A stretch of DNA of 64,000 bases from Paracraurococcus lichenis (GTDB lineage Bacteria > Pseudomonadota > Alphaproteobacteria > Acetobacterales > Acetobacteraceae), in NCBI RefSeq assembly GCF_030657435.1, contig NZ_JAUTWS010000020.1, forward strand, positions 1 to 64,000. The letters are read 5' to 3'. Below are positions 15,493 to 27,448 of the stretch, one piece after another (position 1 is the first letter of the stretch; each line of letters begins with the position of its first letter). A program made the position numbers and the translations under genes. The notes beneath the pieces were generated by a model. It made no database searches, was not told where the DNA came from, and saw nothing but the letters and a program-made list of their open reading frames with translations.

Positions 15493-16335
15493 ATGACCCC
15501 CTCGATCCGCCTCTCCGCCCTGCTGCTCCTCGGCCTTCTCGCCGCCTGCGCGCCGCGCCAGGACTTCGTCTGGGATGGCCGCCGCGGCTATGACGGCAAT
15601 GGCGATTACGGCTACGACCTCGAGGCCTCGCGCGCCGAGGCGCGCAGCTACCGCGCCCGCGCCTCCGCCGCCTATGCCGTGCCCGGCGGGCCCGAGGACC
15701 CCTGGGGCCCGCATGTCCGGGAGGCCGCATCCCGCTTCAACCTGCCGGAGCGCTGGATCCGCGCCGTCATGCGCCAGGAGAGCGGCGGGCGGCTCTACGA
15801 CGCGAATGGCCAGCCCATCACCTCCCATGCCGGGGCGATGGGGCTGATGCAGGTGATGCCGCGAACCTATGACACGCTGGCGGCGCAGCACGGGCTGGGT
15901 CCCGACCCCTATGATCCCCGCGACAACATCCTGGCCGGGGCCGCCTATATCCGGGCGATGCACGACCGCTTCGGCGCGCCGATGTTCCTCGCCGCCTACA
16001 ATGCGGGGCCGGAGCGGGTGCAGTCCTATCTCTCCGGGCGCTCCGTGCTGCCGGACGAGACGGTGAACTACCTGGCCAGCGTCGGGCCGATGCTCGGTAC
16101 GGGCGGGACCTATGTCGCCAGTGCCGCGCCGGCCTGGCGCGCCAGGGAGATCTCGCCGGCCTGGCGCGGGGCCGAACTCGCCGAGGCCGACCGCGCCTAT
16201 GCCGGTGGCGGCCTGCGCGGCAGCGACTATGCCGGGACGCTCGAGGCCGATCCCTCGCTCCGCGCCTTCGAGGGCGGCGGTCTGGTCACCCGCGACGCTC
16301 CGACCGGCGTGCTGACGCCGCGCCTGCGCTACTGA
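15493..16335 (+). CDS. Lytic transglycosylase (SLT domain) lipoprotein
   Basis: Cleaves the glycan strand of peptidoglycan to form 1,6-anhydromuropeptides, acting from the membrane in the periplasm. The 280-residue protein has a lipoprotein signal (SALLLLGLLAAC, Cys19). The SLT domain spans about residues 75-190, with catalytic Glu96 in MRQESGG, then the conserved GAMGLMQVMP and AAYNAGP motifs. The C-terminal 90 residues are Ala/Gly-rich, have no known fold and are probably flexible. The 112-base gap after gltX contains no clear promoter. Substrate specificity within the SLT family is not determined. Confidence 0.9.
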   Translation: MTPSIRLSALLLLGLLAACAPRQDFVWDGRRGYDGNGDYGYDLEASRAEARSYRARASAAYAVPGGPEDPWGPHVREAASRFNLPERWIRAVMRQESGGRLYDANGQPITSHAGAMGLMQVMPRTYDTLAAQHGLGPDPYDPRDNILAGAAYIRAMHDRFGAPMFLAAYNAGPERVQSYLSGRSVLPDETVNYLASVGPMLGTGGTYVASAAPAWRAREISPAWRGAELAEADRAYAGGGLRGSDYAGTLEADPSLRAFEGGGLVTRDAPTGVLTPRLRY

Positions 16336-16382
16336 CCGGCGCCGGGAGCCGCCCGGCGCTCGCGCGGGCGGCGGGCCGGCCT

Positions 16383-16700
16383 TTACCGGGTGGTGGTGGT
16401 CGTCCCGGTCGTGTTCCGGTGCGTGTTGGTCGTCGAGTGGCGGCTCACGCCGGAGCTATGGCTCGGGTTCGTGCCCGTCGTGTTGGAGCCCGTCGCATGG
16501 TCGAGGGCGCGGCCGGCGGCGGTGCCACGTGGATTGCCCGGGGTGCCGTCCGGCGGGGTCGGCGTGCTGCCGGTGGCATGGTCGAGGGCGCGCTGCGTCG
16601 CGGTGCTCGGCGGGTTGCCCGGGGTGCCGTCACGCTGGGCCAGGGCCGGCGCGGCGGCGAGGGTCACGGCGGCGAGGCCGATCACGAATTGGCGGATCAT
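16383..16700 (-). CDS. Secreted repeat protein with tandem DGTPGNP...RALDHATGS units
   Basis: A 105-residue exported protein of unknown function. A signal peptide (MIRQFVIGLAAVTLAAAPALA) is followed by two copies of a roughly 25-residue unit, DGTPGNP(P/R)xTAxxRALDHATGS, and then a Thr/Asn/Ser/His-rich, low-complexity tail ending in TGTTTTTR. Start ATG at 16700 is chosen because it opens the signal peptide; the longer in-frame start upstream has no signal-like character. Small secreted proteins with DGTPGNPPGTA-type repeats appear, from recall, in Acetobacteraceae genomes; their role is unknown. The repeat is also visible at DNA level. Confidence 0.7.
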   Translation of the reverse strand: MIRQFVIGLAAVTLAAAPALAQRDGTPGNPPSTATQRALDHATGSTPTPPDGTPGNPRGTAAGRALDHATGSNTTGTNPSHSSGVSRHSTTNTHRNTTGTTTTTR

Positions 16701-16897
16701 GGTGTCTCTCCCCTGTGGTGAGGCACCCCAAACGCCCTGCGCGCCGCCGGTTCCCTCCGGATTTGCTGGCCTCCCGGGGCGCGCAATGGCATCGTTGCGC
16801 CATGCACGCCGCGCCCGCCTGTCGCCGCCGCTGAAACCCGCCGCCACCCTGGCGGGGGAGTGATGCGTTTGGCCTGCGACCGGACTATGGATGCGCC

Positions 16898-18331
16898 GTG
16901 ATGACCTCCGACCTCTCGCTGCACAACAGCCTGACCCGCACGCGCGAGCCCTTCGCGCCGATCGACCCCTCGCATGTCCGGCTCTATGTCTGCGGCCCGA
17001 CGGTCTATGACCTGGCGCATCTCGGCAATGCCCGGCCGGTCGTGGTCTTCGACGTGCTGGCCCGGCTGCTGCGGCGCCTTTACCCGCGCGTGACCTATGT
17101 CCGGAACATCACGGATGTGGAGGACAAGATCACCGCGCGCAGCCTGGAGACGGGCGAGCCGATCGCCTCCATCACCGCCCGCACCACGGCCGATTTCCAC
17201 CGCGACATGGCCGCGATCGGTGCCCTGCCGCCGGACGAGGAGCCGCGCGCGACCCAGTCCATCGGGCCGATGATCGAGCTGATTCAGCGCCTTATTGCCA
17301 ACGGCCATGCCTATGCGGCGGAAGGGCACGTGCTGTTCAGCGTCCCCTCCTTCCCCGATTACGGCAGGCTCTCGGGCCGCGACCGGGAGGAGATGCTGGC
17401 CGGCGCCCGCATCGAGGTCGCGCCCTACAAGCGCGACCCGGGCGACTTCGTGCTGTGGAAGCCGAGCACGCCGGAGCAGCCGGGCTGGGACTCCCCCTGG
17501 GGCAGGGGGCGGCCGGGCTGGCACATCGAGTGCTCGGCCATGTCCTGGAAGTCCCTCGGGGAGATGTTCGACATCCATGGCGGCGGGCAGGACCTGCTCT
17601 TCCCCCACCATGAGAACGAGCTGGCGCAGACCCGCTGCGCCTTCGGCACCCCGGCCATGGCCCGCACCTGGCTGCACAACGGCATGCTGCGGGTGGACGG
17701 GGAGAAGATGTCGAAGTCGCTCGGCAACTTCTTCACCGTTCGGGACATCCTGGAGCGCGGCGCCTGGGCCGGCGAGGCCTTCCGCCTGCTGCTGCTGCGC
17801 ACCCATTACCGCGCCGACCTGGACTTCACCTTCGCCGGCCTGGACGAGGCCAAGGCGGAGCTGGACGACCACTACGCCATGCTTGCCCGCGCGGTGGAGC
17901 CGGCCGACGGCCATGAGGCGACACTCAAGGACATGGCGGACTGGGCGATCGCCCCGCTGCTGGACGACCTGAACACGCCGCTGGCCCTGGCCCGGCTGCG
18001 CGACCTCCGCACCATCGAGAACGTGGCGAGCGTCGGCGGCAGCGCCACCGCCGTGCTGCACCGGATCGGCAAGCCCTGGCCGGTGGTCGCGGGGCTCGCG
18101 GCGGCGGCCTTCCGCGAGGCGGCGGGTGTGCTGGGGATCTGCCAGGACGAGCCGCGGGCTTGGCTGAAGGGCGGCGAGGATACCGACTGGGTCGAGCAGG
18201 CCATCGCCGACCGGCTGGCGGCGCGGAAGGCGCGCAACTTCGCCGAGGCGGACCGGATCCGCGATGACCTCAAGGCCAGGGGGATCGTGCTGGAGGACGG
18301 GCCGCAGGGGACCACCTGGCGCAAGGCGTGA
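16898..18331 (+). CDS. cysS: Cysteinyl-tRNA synthetase
   Basis: Charges tRNA-Cys. The 477-residue class I synthetase has zinc ligand Cys32 in YVCGPTVYD, the HIGH-type HLGN at 41-44, the Cys/His zinc cluster in GWHIECSAMSW and HHENELAQ, and KMSKS at 270-274. The length is normal for the family. Start is GTG 16898 or the ATG at 16901 next to it. A family 2 hairpin begins five bases after its stop, and the RNA methyltransferase gene follows on the same strand, so the pair may be one transcript with the hairpin between. Confidence 0.95.
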   Translation: MMTSDLSLHNSLTRTREPFAPIDPSHVRLYVCGPTVYDLAHLGNARPVVVFDVLARLLRRLYPRVTYVRNITDVEDKITARSLETGEPIASITARTTADFHRDMAAIGALPPDEEPRATQSIGPMIELIQRLIANGHAYAAEGHVLFSVPSFPDYGRLSGRDREEMLAGARIEVAPYKRDPGDFVLWKPSTPEQPGWDSPWGRGRPGWHIECSAMSWKSLGEMFDIHGGGQDLLFPHHENELAQTRCAFGTPAMARTWLHNGMLRVDGEKMSKSLGNFFTVRDILERGAWAGEAFRLLLLRTHYRADLDFTFAGLDEAKAELDDHYAMLARAVEPADGHEATLKDMADWAIAPLLDDLNTPLALARLRDLRTIENVASVGGSATAVLHRIGKPWPVVAGLAAAAFREAAGVLGICQDEPRAWLKGGEDTDWVEQAIADRLAARKARNFAEADRIRDDLKARGIVLEDGPQGTTWRKA

Positions 18332-18336
18332 CCATC

Positions 18337-18400
18337 CCGGGGGGAGAGAGGACACCTCTCTCCCCCCGGACCCCCACTCACCGCTTTCTCCGAGTTTTGG
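18337..18400 (+). repeat. Family 2 repeat, single half-element
   Basis: Perfect 15-base inverted repeat CCGGGGGGAGAGAGG (18337-18351) and CCTCTCTCCCCCCGG (18355-18369) around ACA. It is followed by the C-rich linker GGACCCCCACTCACCG and the box CTTTCTCCGAGT. The same order of parts occurs, in reverse orientation, in the right halves of the copies at 21478 and 23789. It starts five bases after the cysS stop. It could terminate or attenuate transcription, though there is no T-run directly after the stem. Confidence 0.75.
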
Positions 18401-18434
18401 ACCCGACGGTTTGACCGCATCGCCCGAAGAATGG

Positions 18435-19520
18435 ATGGACGCGATCAAGCGGATCGCCCTGACCGACCCCAAGCGGGCCTGGTTCCGGGCGCATCTGGAC
18501 GCGCCCGACTGCACCGCGACCGAAGCCGACCTCGCCGCCCGCACGGGACAGCCGATCGAGGCCTACCGGGCGCTCGCCGTCGAACTGGCCGTGGCGTTGG
18601 AGACGGACCCGCCGGCGGAGCCGCTGGACCTGCTGGCCGAGCGGACGGCGCCGCAGACCTGGCGCCTGCGGCCGGCCTTCGCCTTCGGCCTCGGCATGCA
18701 CCGCCTGGTGCCGGAAGCCTGGACCCGCGGCGGCAAGCCCGCCGCCGACCTCAAGCCGCTACCCGGCGAGAGCCCCATCGTCGTCCTGGTCCGCCCGCAG
18801 CTCGCCGAGAATATCGGCGCCGTCGCCCGCGCCATGGCCAATGGCGGGCTGTTCCACCTGCGCCTGGTCGCGCCGCGCGACGGCTGGCCGCAGGACCGCG
18901 CCTGGCGCACCGCCTCCGGCGCCGACGCGATCCTGGAGGCGGCGACGGTCTTCCCCGATACGCCCTCCGCCGTCGCCGACTGCCACCGCGTCTTCGCCAC
19001 CTGCCCGCGGCCGCGCCACATCGTCGTCCCGCTGCGGACCGCCCGCGCCGCGGCCGAGGACCTCAGGCAGATCAACGGGCGGGGGCTCCGCACCGCCGTG
19101 CTCTTCGGGCCGGAGCGCGCCGGCCTCGAGAACGACGACGTCGCCTGCGCCGATACCCTGGTCCGCTACCCCCTGAACCCGGAGCACATGTCGCTCAACC
19201 TGGCCCAGGCGGTGATGATCCTGGCCTATGAATGGTGGACGGTGACGGAGCCGACCCCGCCGCGGCAGCTCCAGACCAACGAGACCCACGTTGCCACCAA
19301 GGGCCAGCTCGAGGGCTTCCTCGACCGGCTGGTGGCGGAGCTCGACGCCGCCGGGTTTCTGGACAACCTGCCGAAGCGCCCCGGCATGGTCCGCAACCTC
19401 CGCCACTGGTTCGAGCGGGGGGAGGTGACGGAGCAGGAGCTTCGCACCCTGCACGGCGTCGTCACGGAGCTTTCCCGCGGCCGGATGCGGCGGGGAAGGC
19501 CGGACGAGGATCAGCGCTGA
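18435..19520 (+). CDS. SpoU/TrmH-type RNA 2'-O-methyltransferase with N-terminal extension (TrmJ-like)
   Basis: SAM-dependent ribose methyltransferase acting on tRNA or rRNA. The SPOUT domain covers about residues 110-275: [37 protein letters not shown] and the knot motif [20 protein letters not shown] match the TrmJ/LasT group. About 100 residues before it ([16 protein letters not shown]...) do not match the usual TrmJ start and are unassigned. The start is uncertain: ATG 18435 is used, a TTG at 18411 is possible, and the ribosome site is weak (GAAGA). Upstream lies the family 2 half-element. The 361-residue length exceeds typical TrmJ (about 245). Specificity is inferred from the motif pattern only. 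Confidence 0.82.
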   Translation: MDAIKRIALTDPKRAWFRAHLDAPDCTATEADLAARTGQPIEAYRALAVELAVALETDPPAEPLDLLAERTAPQTWRLRPAFAFGLGMHRLVPEAWTRGGKPAADLKPLPGESPIVVLVRPQLAENIGAVARAMANGGLFHLRLVAPRDGWPQDRAWRTASGADAILEAATVFPDTPSAVADCHRVFATCPRPRHIVVPLRTARAAAEDLRQINGRGLRTAVLFGPERAGLENDDVACADTLVRYPLNPEHMSLNLAQAVMILAYEWWTVTEPTPPRQLQTNETHVATKGQLEGFLDRLVAELDAAGFLDNLPKRPGMVRNLRHWFERGEVTEQELRTLHGVVTELSRGRMRRGRPDEDQR

Positions 19521-19729
19521 GCGGCGGGCAGCTTCTTCGCCAGCTTCCGCGCCAGCACATAGCCCAGCAGGCCCGCCACCGGTGCCGCCGGCATCACCAG
19601 TAGCCAGCCGATATGCGCCCCGTTCACCGCAAGCCCGAGCCCGACCCCGAGCATCAGCCCGCCGACCAGGCTGCCCACCACGCCGGCCGTCAGGCCGAGG
19701 ACCAGGATCTCTTCGCGCGTCACGCCCAT
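19511..19729 (-). CDS. Small glycine-rich two-helix membrane protein, unknown
   Basis: A 72-residue protein with two predicted membrane helices: [28 protein letters not shown] and [21 protein letters not shown], ending in a basic [11 protein letters not shown] tail. The first helix has GxxxG-like spacing. ATG at 19729 is preferred over the longer in-frame ORF, whose added residues are not protein-like and would cross the rpsD promoter. It is convergent with the methyltransferase, overlapping its 3' end by 10 bases, and divergent from rpsD. No family recognised. Confidence 0.55.
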   Translation of the reverse strand: MGVTREEILVLGLTAGVVGSLVGGLMLGVGLGLAVNGAHIGWLLVMPAAPVAGLLGYVLARKLAKKLPAAQR

Positions 19730-19758
19730 GCGCGCGGAATAGAAGGCGCCTCGCGGGT

Positions 19759-19803
19759 TTGACAAGGCACCCTTTGACAAGAGGGGGCCCGGGTCCCTAT
19801 ACG
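19759..19803 (+). promoter_or_regulatory. Strong sigma-70 promoter of rpsD, with a doubled -35 box
   Basis: TTGACA at 19774-19779 and TATACG at 19798-19803 have an 18-base spacer, a near-consensus housekeeping promoter. An extra TTGACA lies 15 bases upstream at 19759-19764. Predicted transcription start is near 19810, giving a leader of about 138 bases before rpsD, long enough for S4-type autogenous control. Confidence 0.65.
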
Positions 19804-19947
19804 GCCGCCCTCTTCCTGGGAACGTGGACGCGCCCCAAGGCGACTTGGTTCGGCGTGCGCCCGCCCTGGCCCATTCGGGGCCCGGGCCTACCGGGACAAC
19901 CATCGAAGAAGGGCCGCACCCCAATCGGGGGCGGACAACAGGTACGC

Positions 19948-20565
19948 ATGACCAAGCGCGCCGAATCCAAGTACAAGATCAATCGCCGCCTCGGCGTCAA
20001 CCTCTGGGGCCGGGCCAAGTCTCCGATCAACAAGCGCGAGACGATCCCCGGCCAGCACGGTGCCCGCCGCAAGCAGAAGCCGACCGACTTCGGCGTGCAG
20101 CTCATGGCGAAGCAGAAGCTGAAGGGCTACTACGGCAACATCGGCGAGAAGCGGTTCCGCAAGTATTACGATGAGGCGGTGCGCCGCAAGGGCGACACCT
20201 CGGAGAACCTGATCGAGCTGCTGGAGCGCCGCCTCGACGCCGTGATCTACCGGATGAAGCTGGCGATCACGCCCTTCGCCGCCCGGCAGTTCGTCAACCA
20301 CGGCCATATCCTGGTCAACGGCAAGCGGGTGAACATCCCCTCCTACCAGGTCCGCGACAACGACCTGATCGAGGTGAAGGAGAAGTCGAAGCAGCTCACC
20401 TCCGTGCTGGATGCGGCGCAGAACGGCGAGCGCGACATCCCCGAATACGTCGAGATCGACCACCGGGCCATGCGCGGCCGCTTCCTGCGGGCGCCCAAGT
20501 TCTCGGACGTCCCCTACCCCGTGCAGATGGAGCCGAACCTGGTCGTCGAGTTCTACTCGCGGTAA
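19948..20565 (+). CDS. rpsD: 30S ribosomal protein S4
   Basis: Primary 16S rRNA-binding protein that nucleates 30S assembly. The 205-residue protein matches bacterial S4 over its length: N-terminal [35 protein letters not shown], the S4 RNA-binding domain at about 95-155 ([34 protein letters not shown]) and the C-terminal [15 protein letters not shown]. It is a stand-alone gene, not in the alpha operon, as is usual in alphaproteobacteria. ATG 19948 is the family start; upstream in-frame ATG codons lie in the leader. A GC-rich hairpin follows the stop. Confidence 0.97.
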   Translation: MTKRAESKYKINRRLGVNLWGRAKSPINKRETIPGQHGARRKQKPTDFGVQLMAKQKLKGYYGNIGEKRFRKYYDEAVRRKGDTSENLIELLERRLDAVIYRMKLAITPFAARQFVNHGHILVNGKRVNIPSYQVRDNDLIEVKEKSKQLTSVLDAAQNGERDIPEYVEIDHRAMRGRFLRAPKFSDVPYPVQMEPNLVVEFYSR

Positions 20566-20588
20566 GCTTGGCAAGGCTGTTTTGAGGG

Positions 20589-20612
20589 GGGCGGGCCGGC
20601 GACGGCCCGCCC
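20589..20612. terminator. GC-rich hairpin between convergent rpsD and phosphoesterase genes
   Basis: Perfect arms GGGCGGGCC (20589-20597) and GGCCCGCCC (20604-20612) with loop GGCGAC, placed between two convergent stop codons. T-runs are short on both sides (TTCGTCGTT to the right), so this is probably a bidirectional terminator of the weak high-GC kind. Confidence 0.65.
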
Positions 20613-20628
20613 TTCGTCGTTCCGGGGC

Positions 20629-21447
20629 TCAGCGCGGGTTGGTCTCCGCCCGGATGCGCTCCAGCCAGCAGGTCTCCGTCCCCTCCGGCGACAGCACGGC
20701 GGTCTCCGCCGCATCCTCCCCCAGCCGGTGGACCAGCGCGCCGAGGAGGCGCGTGCCCGGCAGGTCCGGCTGCGCCTCCGGCTCCACCAGGAAGGACATG
20801 GCCGGCGCCCAGGCGAACCGCACCGCCCCCGACATGGCGCCGTGCTGCAGGTGCAGGTGGCCGGAGGCGACCAGGCGCAGGCCCGGATGGTCCAGCAGCG
20901 GCGCCAGGGCATCACGGGCCTCGGGCGGCACCGACCAGTAGTCGAAGGTCGGGTCGTCCCGCCTGGTGACGAAGGCCGGCTTGTGCTGGAACAGCGCGAT
21001 GCGGCGACCCGCGGCGCCGGCCGCGGCCTCGGCGATGAAGGCGGCCTGCGCGGCTTCCTCGGGCAGGCCGGTGCCCATGATCTCGGTGTCCAGTCCCACC
21101 AGCCGCCAGCCTGGCAGGTCCCGCACCCACCAGTCATGTCCGACCAGGCGCCGGAAGCGCGCGACCCGCGCGGCATCGACCGGCTGCGTCGGCATGGTGC
21201 GCGGATGGCTGCCGACATCGTGGTTGCCCGGCACGGCCAGCACCGGCGCGGGCAGCCGCCGCAGCAGGCCGATGGCGAATGCCAGGTCCTCGTCCCGGTC
21301 CGCGCCGTCGAGCGAGAGGTCGCCGCTGGCGACGATGAGGTCGGGCCGGTGCCGCTCCGCCCAGCCCGTGAGGAGGTCGAGGTTCCGCCGGAACAGCCTC
21401 GTCCGCGGCGAGAGATGGGCGTCGGAGATCTGCAGGATCGTCGTCAT
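20629..21447 (-). CDS. Calcineurin-like metallophosphoesterase (CpdA-like)
   Basis: Dinuclear-metal phosphoesterase related to CpdA, the 3',5'-cyclic nucleotide phosphodiesterase; the actual substrate is unproven. The 272-residue protein has the ordered metal-ligand motifs: DAH at residues 9-11, GD in VASGDLSLDG, GNHD in VPGNHDVGSH, H in FQHKP, and GHLHLQHG. The length matches CpdA-type proteins. ATG at 21447 is the first codon of the ISDAHL block; the longer in-frame ORF runs through the family 2 repeat and is rejected. The upstream gene on the same strand is a glycosyltransferase 230 bases away, with the repeat between them. Confidence 0.85.
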   Translation of the reverse strand: MTTILQISDAHLSPRTRLFRRNLDLLTGWAERHRPDLIVASGDLSLDGADRDEDLAFAIGLLRRLPAPVLAVPGNHDVGSHPRTMPTQPVDAARVARFRRLVGHDWWVRDLPGWRLVGLDTEIMGTGLPEEAAQAAFIAEAAAGAAGRRIALFQHKPAFVTRRDDPTFDYWSVPPEARDALAPLLDHPGLRLVASGHLHLQHGAMSGAVRFAWAPAMSFLVEPEAQPDLPGTRLLGALVHRLGEDAAETAVLSPEGTETCWLERIRAETNPR

Positions 21448-21477
21448 CGGGGAGTCCGGGCGCTCGCGGGACGGGAT

Positions 21478-21610
21478 GTGGGAGGGGAGGGAACTCCCCT
21501 CCCACGCCCACCCCACCTTTTTCTGTGAGTCCGCAGGCTGGAACAGCGGACTCGGAGAAAAAGGAGGGTTGCGGGGGTACGGGGGGAAGGGAGTTCCCTC
21601 CCTTCCCCCC
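21478..21610. repeat. Family 2 repeat, head-to-head double element
   Basis: Left hairpin GTGGGAGGGGAG/CTCCCCTCCCAC (21478-21489 and 21494-21505). Then come long arms beginning CTTTTTCTGTGAGTCCGC (21517-21534) and ending as GCGGACTCGGAGAAAAAG (21546-21563), 16 of 18 complementary. The right hairpin is GGGGGGAAGGGAG/CTCCCTTCCCCCC (21581-21593 and 21598-21610). The whole is an inverted pair of half-elements like the one at 18337. It lies 3' of the glycosyltransferase and about 30 bases upstream of the phosphoesterase start. Confidence 0.8.
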
Positions 21611-21677
21611 GGGCAACTCGTGCAGCGCGCCCGCGGACCGAGCCGACCTCCGGCCACATCGGCGGGCGGTGTCCTCG

Positions 21678-22652
21678 CTAGCCCGGATAGGCGAGGAATG
21701 GCCCGTGCAACCGCCGGGGCAGGATCGGCAGCGCATGCGCCGCGGCCAGCAGCAGCGCGCGCTTGGGCGTCGGCGCCTGGGCGACGGAGGCCCGCAGCTT
21801 CTCGAGCCCCGCCGCCCGCTGGCCGTGGCGGATCAGTTCCCGCCCGACGACCCAGTCGTTCTCCGCCTCCGCCCGCCGGCGCATGGCGGCGAAGCGGGCG
21901 GGGCCGAGGCGTGCCTCCAGCGCCGGGTTGCCCCAGATCGCCAGCATGGTGGGCGCGAAGGCCGCAGGATCGCGCGCCATGCGGTTGAAGGCGCTGCCGG
22001 CGCGCTGGCGGACGAATAGGATCGGCTCCCGCCCTGCCGCCACCGCCCAGGGGCCGAGCAGCGAGAGGCGGATCCAGTATTCCCAGTCCTCTCCGTAGCG
22101 GAGATGCGGCAGGAAGGGCCCGGCCTGCGCCAGCGCCTCCCGCCGCAGCAGCAGGTGGCCGCCATTGGCGAAGAGGTTCTCGATCAGCAGCGTCTCCAGC
22201 AGGTCGCCGGCGGGGAAGGGGCCGGTCTTGCGGCGCAGCGGCCGGTCGCCGGGCTTCGCACCCTCGGCGACGAAGGCGAAGCCGCCAAAGGCGCCGACGG
22301 CCTGCGGCGCCGCGGCCAGCGCCGTGGCGAGGCGGGAGAGGGCATCGGGCGCCAGCCAGTCATCGGCGTCGAGGAAGAGGATGGCCTCGCCGCGCGCCTC
22401 CGCCATCGCCCGGCTGCGGGCGGCGGAGACGCCGGCATTGGCCTGGCGGAGCAGCCGGATGCGCGGGTCGCGGCGGGCGGCGACCACCTCCGCCGTGCCG
22501 TCGGCGGAGCCGTCATCCACCACGATCATCTCCCAGCCCGGGAAATCCTGGGCCAGCACGCTGTCCACCGCCGCGCCGACGAAGCGGGCGACGTCATAGG
22601 CCGGGGTCAGGACGGAGATGGCGGGGGCGGGGGTGGCAAGCTCGCGCGGCAT
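21678..22652 (-). CDS. Family 2 glycosyltransferase
   Basis: Transfers a sugar from a nucleotide-sugar donor; acceptor unknown. The 324-residue protein has the GT-A fold signature: SVLTPAYDVARFVGAAVDSV near the N-terminus, VVDDGSADGT (44-53), NAGVSAARS, and the metal-binding LFLDADDW with DADD at 95-98. The catalytic-base region YGEDWEYWIRLSLLG follows. There are no membrane helices, so it is probably cytosolic or peripheral. No polysaccharide cluster surrounds it. The presence of a PEP-CTERM protein in the window hints at exopolysaccharide export elsewhere, but no direct link is visible. Confidence 0.88.
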   Translation of the reverse strand: MPRELATPAPAISVLTPAYDVARFVGAAVDSVLAQDFPGWEMIVVDDGSADGTAEVVAARRDPRIRLLRQANAGVSAARSRAMAEARGEAILFLDADDWLAPDALSRLATALAAAPQAVGAFGGFAFVAEGAKPGDRPLRRKTGPFPAGDLLETLLIENLFANGGHLLLRREALAQAGPFLPHLRYGEDWEYWIRLSLLGPWAVAAGREPILFVRQRAGSAFNRMARDPAAFAPTMLAIWGNPALEARLGPARFAAMRRRAEAENDWVVGRELIRHGQRAAGLEKLRASVAQAPTPKRALLLAAAHALPILPRRLHGPFLAYPG

Positions 22653-22729
22653 GGCGGCAGGGGTGGCACGGACCGCGCCCCTGCCGGCGTCACAAGCCGC
22701 ACAGTCACCGGAATGCGACCGGTGGCGGC

Positions 22730-23716
<987 letters not shown>

Positions 23717-23788
23717 GCGCCGTTCCCCCGAATGGATCCTTCGGCGAAAGCCTAGCAGGGCCGCGTGGCGCGTCGAGCCGAGAAGATC

Positions 23789-23931
23789 GGGGAGGAAAAG
23801 GCATTTCCTCCCCGTCGGACGCCAAGGGGTTCCAACCCCATGCCTGCCTTCTGTGAGTCGGGACCCGCCGCGCGGCGGGTCCAGACTCAGAGAAATAGAG
23901 GTGGGGTGCGGGGAGGATACCTCCTCCCCGC
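23789..23931. repeat. Family 2 repeat, head-to-head double element
   Basis: Left hairpin GGGGAGGAAA/TTTCCTCCCC (23789-23798 and 23804-23813). A small hairpin GGGGTT/AACCCC follows at 23826-23839. The box CTTCTGTGAGTC precedes a central 22-base palindrome (23861-23882, arms GGACCCGCCGC and GCGGCGGGTCC), then GACTCAGAGAAA. The right hairpin is GCGGGGAGGA/TCCTCCCCGC (23908-23917 and 23922-23931), three bases from the clpB stop. It shares the TTCTGTGAGTC box with the 21478 copy. Confidence 0.8.
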
Positions 23932-23934
23932 CTC

Positions 23935-26523
<2,589 letters not shown>

Positions 26524-26601
26524 GCTCGTATGTCCCTCATCGTGAGGCGACTGGCCCCAGCCATCCCTCTAGAGGCGATGGCCGGCACCAAGTTCACCCG
26601 G

Positions 26602-26632
26602 GATGTGGTATTCCGCCTTGCGGCGGGTCAAG
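26602..26632 (-). promoter_or_regulatory. Candidate heat-shock (RpoH-type) promoter of clpB
   Basis: On the minus strand, CTTGACC (26626-26632) is followed after 17 bases by CCACATC (26602-26608), resembling the CTTGAAA and CCCCAT boxes of sigma-32 promoters, with a spacer slightly longer than the enteric norm. It is about 80 bases upstream of the clpB start. It is suggested by the gene's identity as much as by the match. Confidence 0.35.
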
Positions 26633-26656
26633 GGTCCCTGGAAGGAAAATGTTCCG

Positions 26657-27427
26657 ATGCGCGTCGAGCAGATCTACCGCTATCCCGTAAAGGGCCTGAC
26701 CGCCGAGGCGCTGGAGGAGGTGCTGCTGACCCCCGGCCAGTGCCTGCCGTATGACCGCCGCTTCGCCCTCGCCCAGGGGGACGCCCCGATGGATCCGGCG
26801 GCGCCGGCTTGGCTGCCCAAGCGGAATTTCGGCTGCCTCGCCTATAATGCGCGCCTCGCCCTGTTGCATTCGGCCTTCGACCCGAAGACCGGCACGCTGG
26901 CGATCCGCCCGCCCGAGGGGCCGCCCCTGCTGGCGAGCACCCGGACCGAGGCGGGGAGGGCGGAGATCGCCGGTTTCCTCGCGGCCTGGCTGGGGGAGGA
27001 GGCCCGCGGCGCCCCGCGCTTCGTCGAGGCGCCGGGGCACAACTTCACCGACGTGGCGCAGAAATGCGTCTCCATCATCGGCCTCGCCTCCCTGCATGCG
27101 CTGGAGGAGAAGATCGGGCGGCGGCTCGACCCGCTGCGCTTCCGGGCGAATATCTATGTCTCGGGGGCGACCCCTTGGGCCGAGTTCGACCTGCTGGGGC
27201 AGGAGGTGCTGCTGGGCGGCGCCCGCCTGCGGGTGTTCAAGCGCATCGTCCGCTGCCCTGCGACCGAGGTGAACCCGGAGACCGCCGAGCGCGACGCGAT
27301 CCCGCCGCGCTGGCTGCGCGAGCATTTCGGCCATGCCGATCTCGGCGTCTATGCCGAGGTGCTGGAGGGCGGGCGGATCGCGGTGGGGGACGCGCTGGAA
27401 CCGATGGAGGGCGAGTCGCTGCACTGA
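26657..27427 (+). CDS. MOSC domain-containing protein
   Basis: Predicted molybdenum-cofactor or sulfur-carrier related oxidoreductase-type protein (MOSC family, as in YcbX and mARC). The 256-residue protein has the N-terminal beta-barrel MOSC-N region (QIYRYPVKGLTAEALEEV, YDRRFAL) and the C-terminal MOSC domain with the conserved cysteine in FKRIVRCPATEVNPETAERD. No 2Fe-2S ferredoxin domain, which YcbX has, follows. ATG 26657 opens the family motif and has GGAAGG just upstream; an earlier in-frame ATG at 26603 lies in the divergent clpB promoter region. Divergent from clpB. Physiological substrate unknown; N-hydroxylated compounds are reduced by relatives. Confidence 0.85.
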   Translation: MRVEQIYRYPVKGLTAEALEEVLLTPGQCLPYDRRFALAQGDAPMDPAAPAWLPKRNFGCLAYNARLALLHSAFDPKTGTLAIRPPEGPPLLASTRTEAGRAEIAGFLAAWLGEEARGAPRFVEAPGHNFTDVAQKCVSIIGLASLHALEEKIGRRLDPLRFRANIYVSGATPWAEFDLLGQEVLLGGARLRVFKRIVRCPATEVNPETAERDAIPPRWLREHFGHADLGVYAEVLEGGRIAVGDALEPMEGESLH

Positions 27428-27448
27428 GCGGCTCTCGCCCGGCGGTCA

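Noticed and set aside
13505..15730. 741-codon open frame on the minus strand over gltX
   Set aside because: Arg/Ala/Gly-rich with no motif, opposite a clear glutamyl-tRNA synthetase; typical high-GC shadow.
16336..16382. Terminator after the lytic transglycosylase gene
   Set aside because: GC-rich with short inverted repeats (CCGGCGCC, CCCGGC) but no stem long enough to claim.
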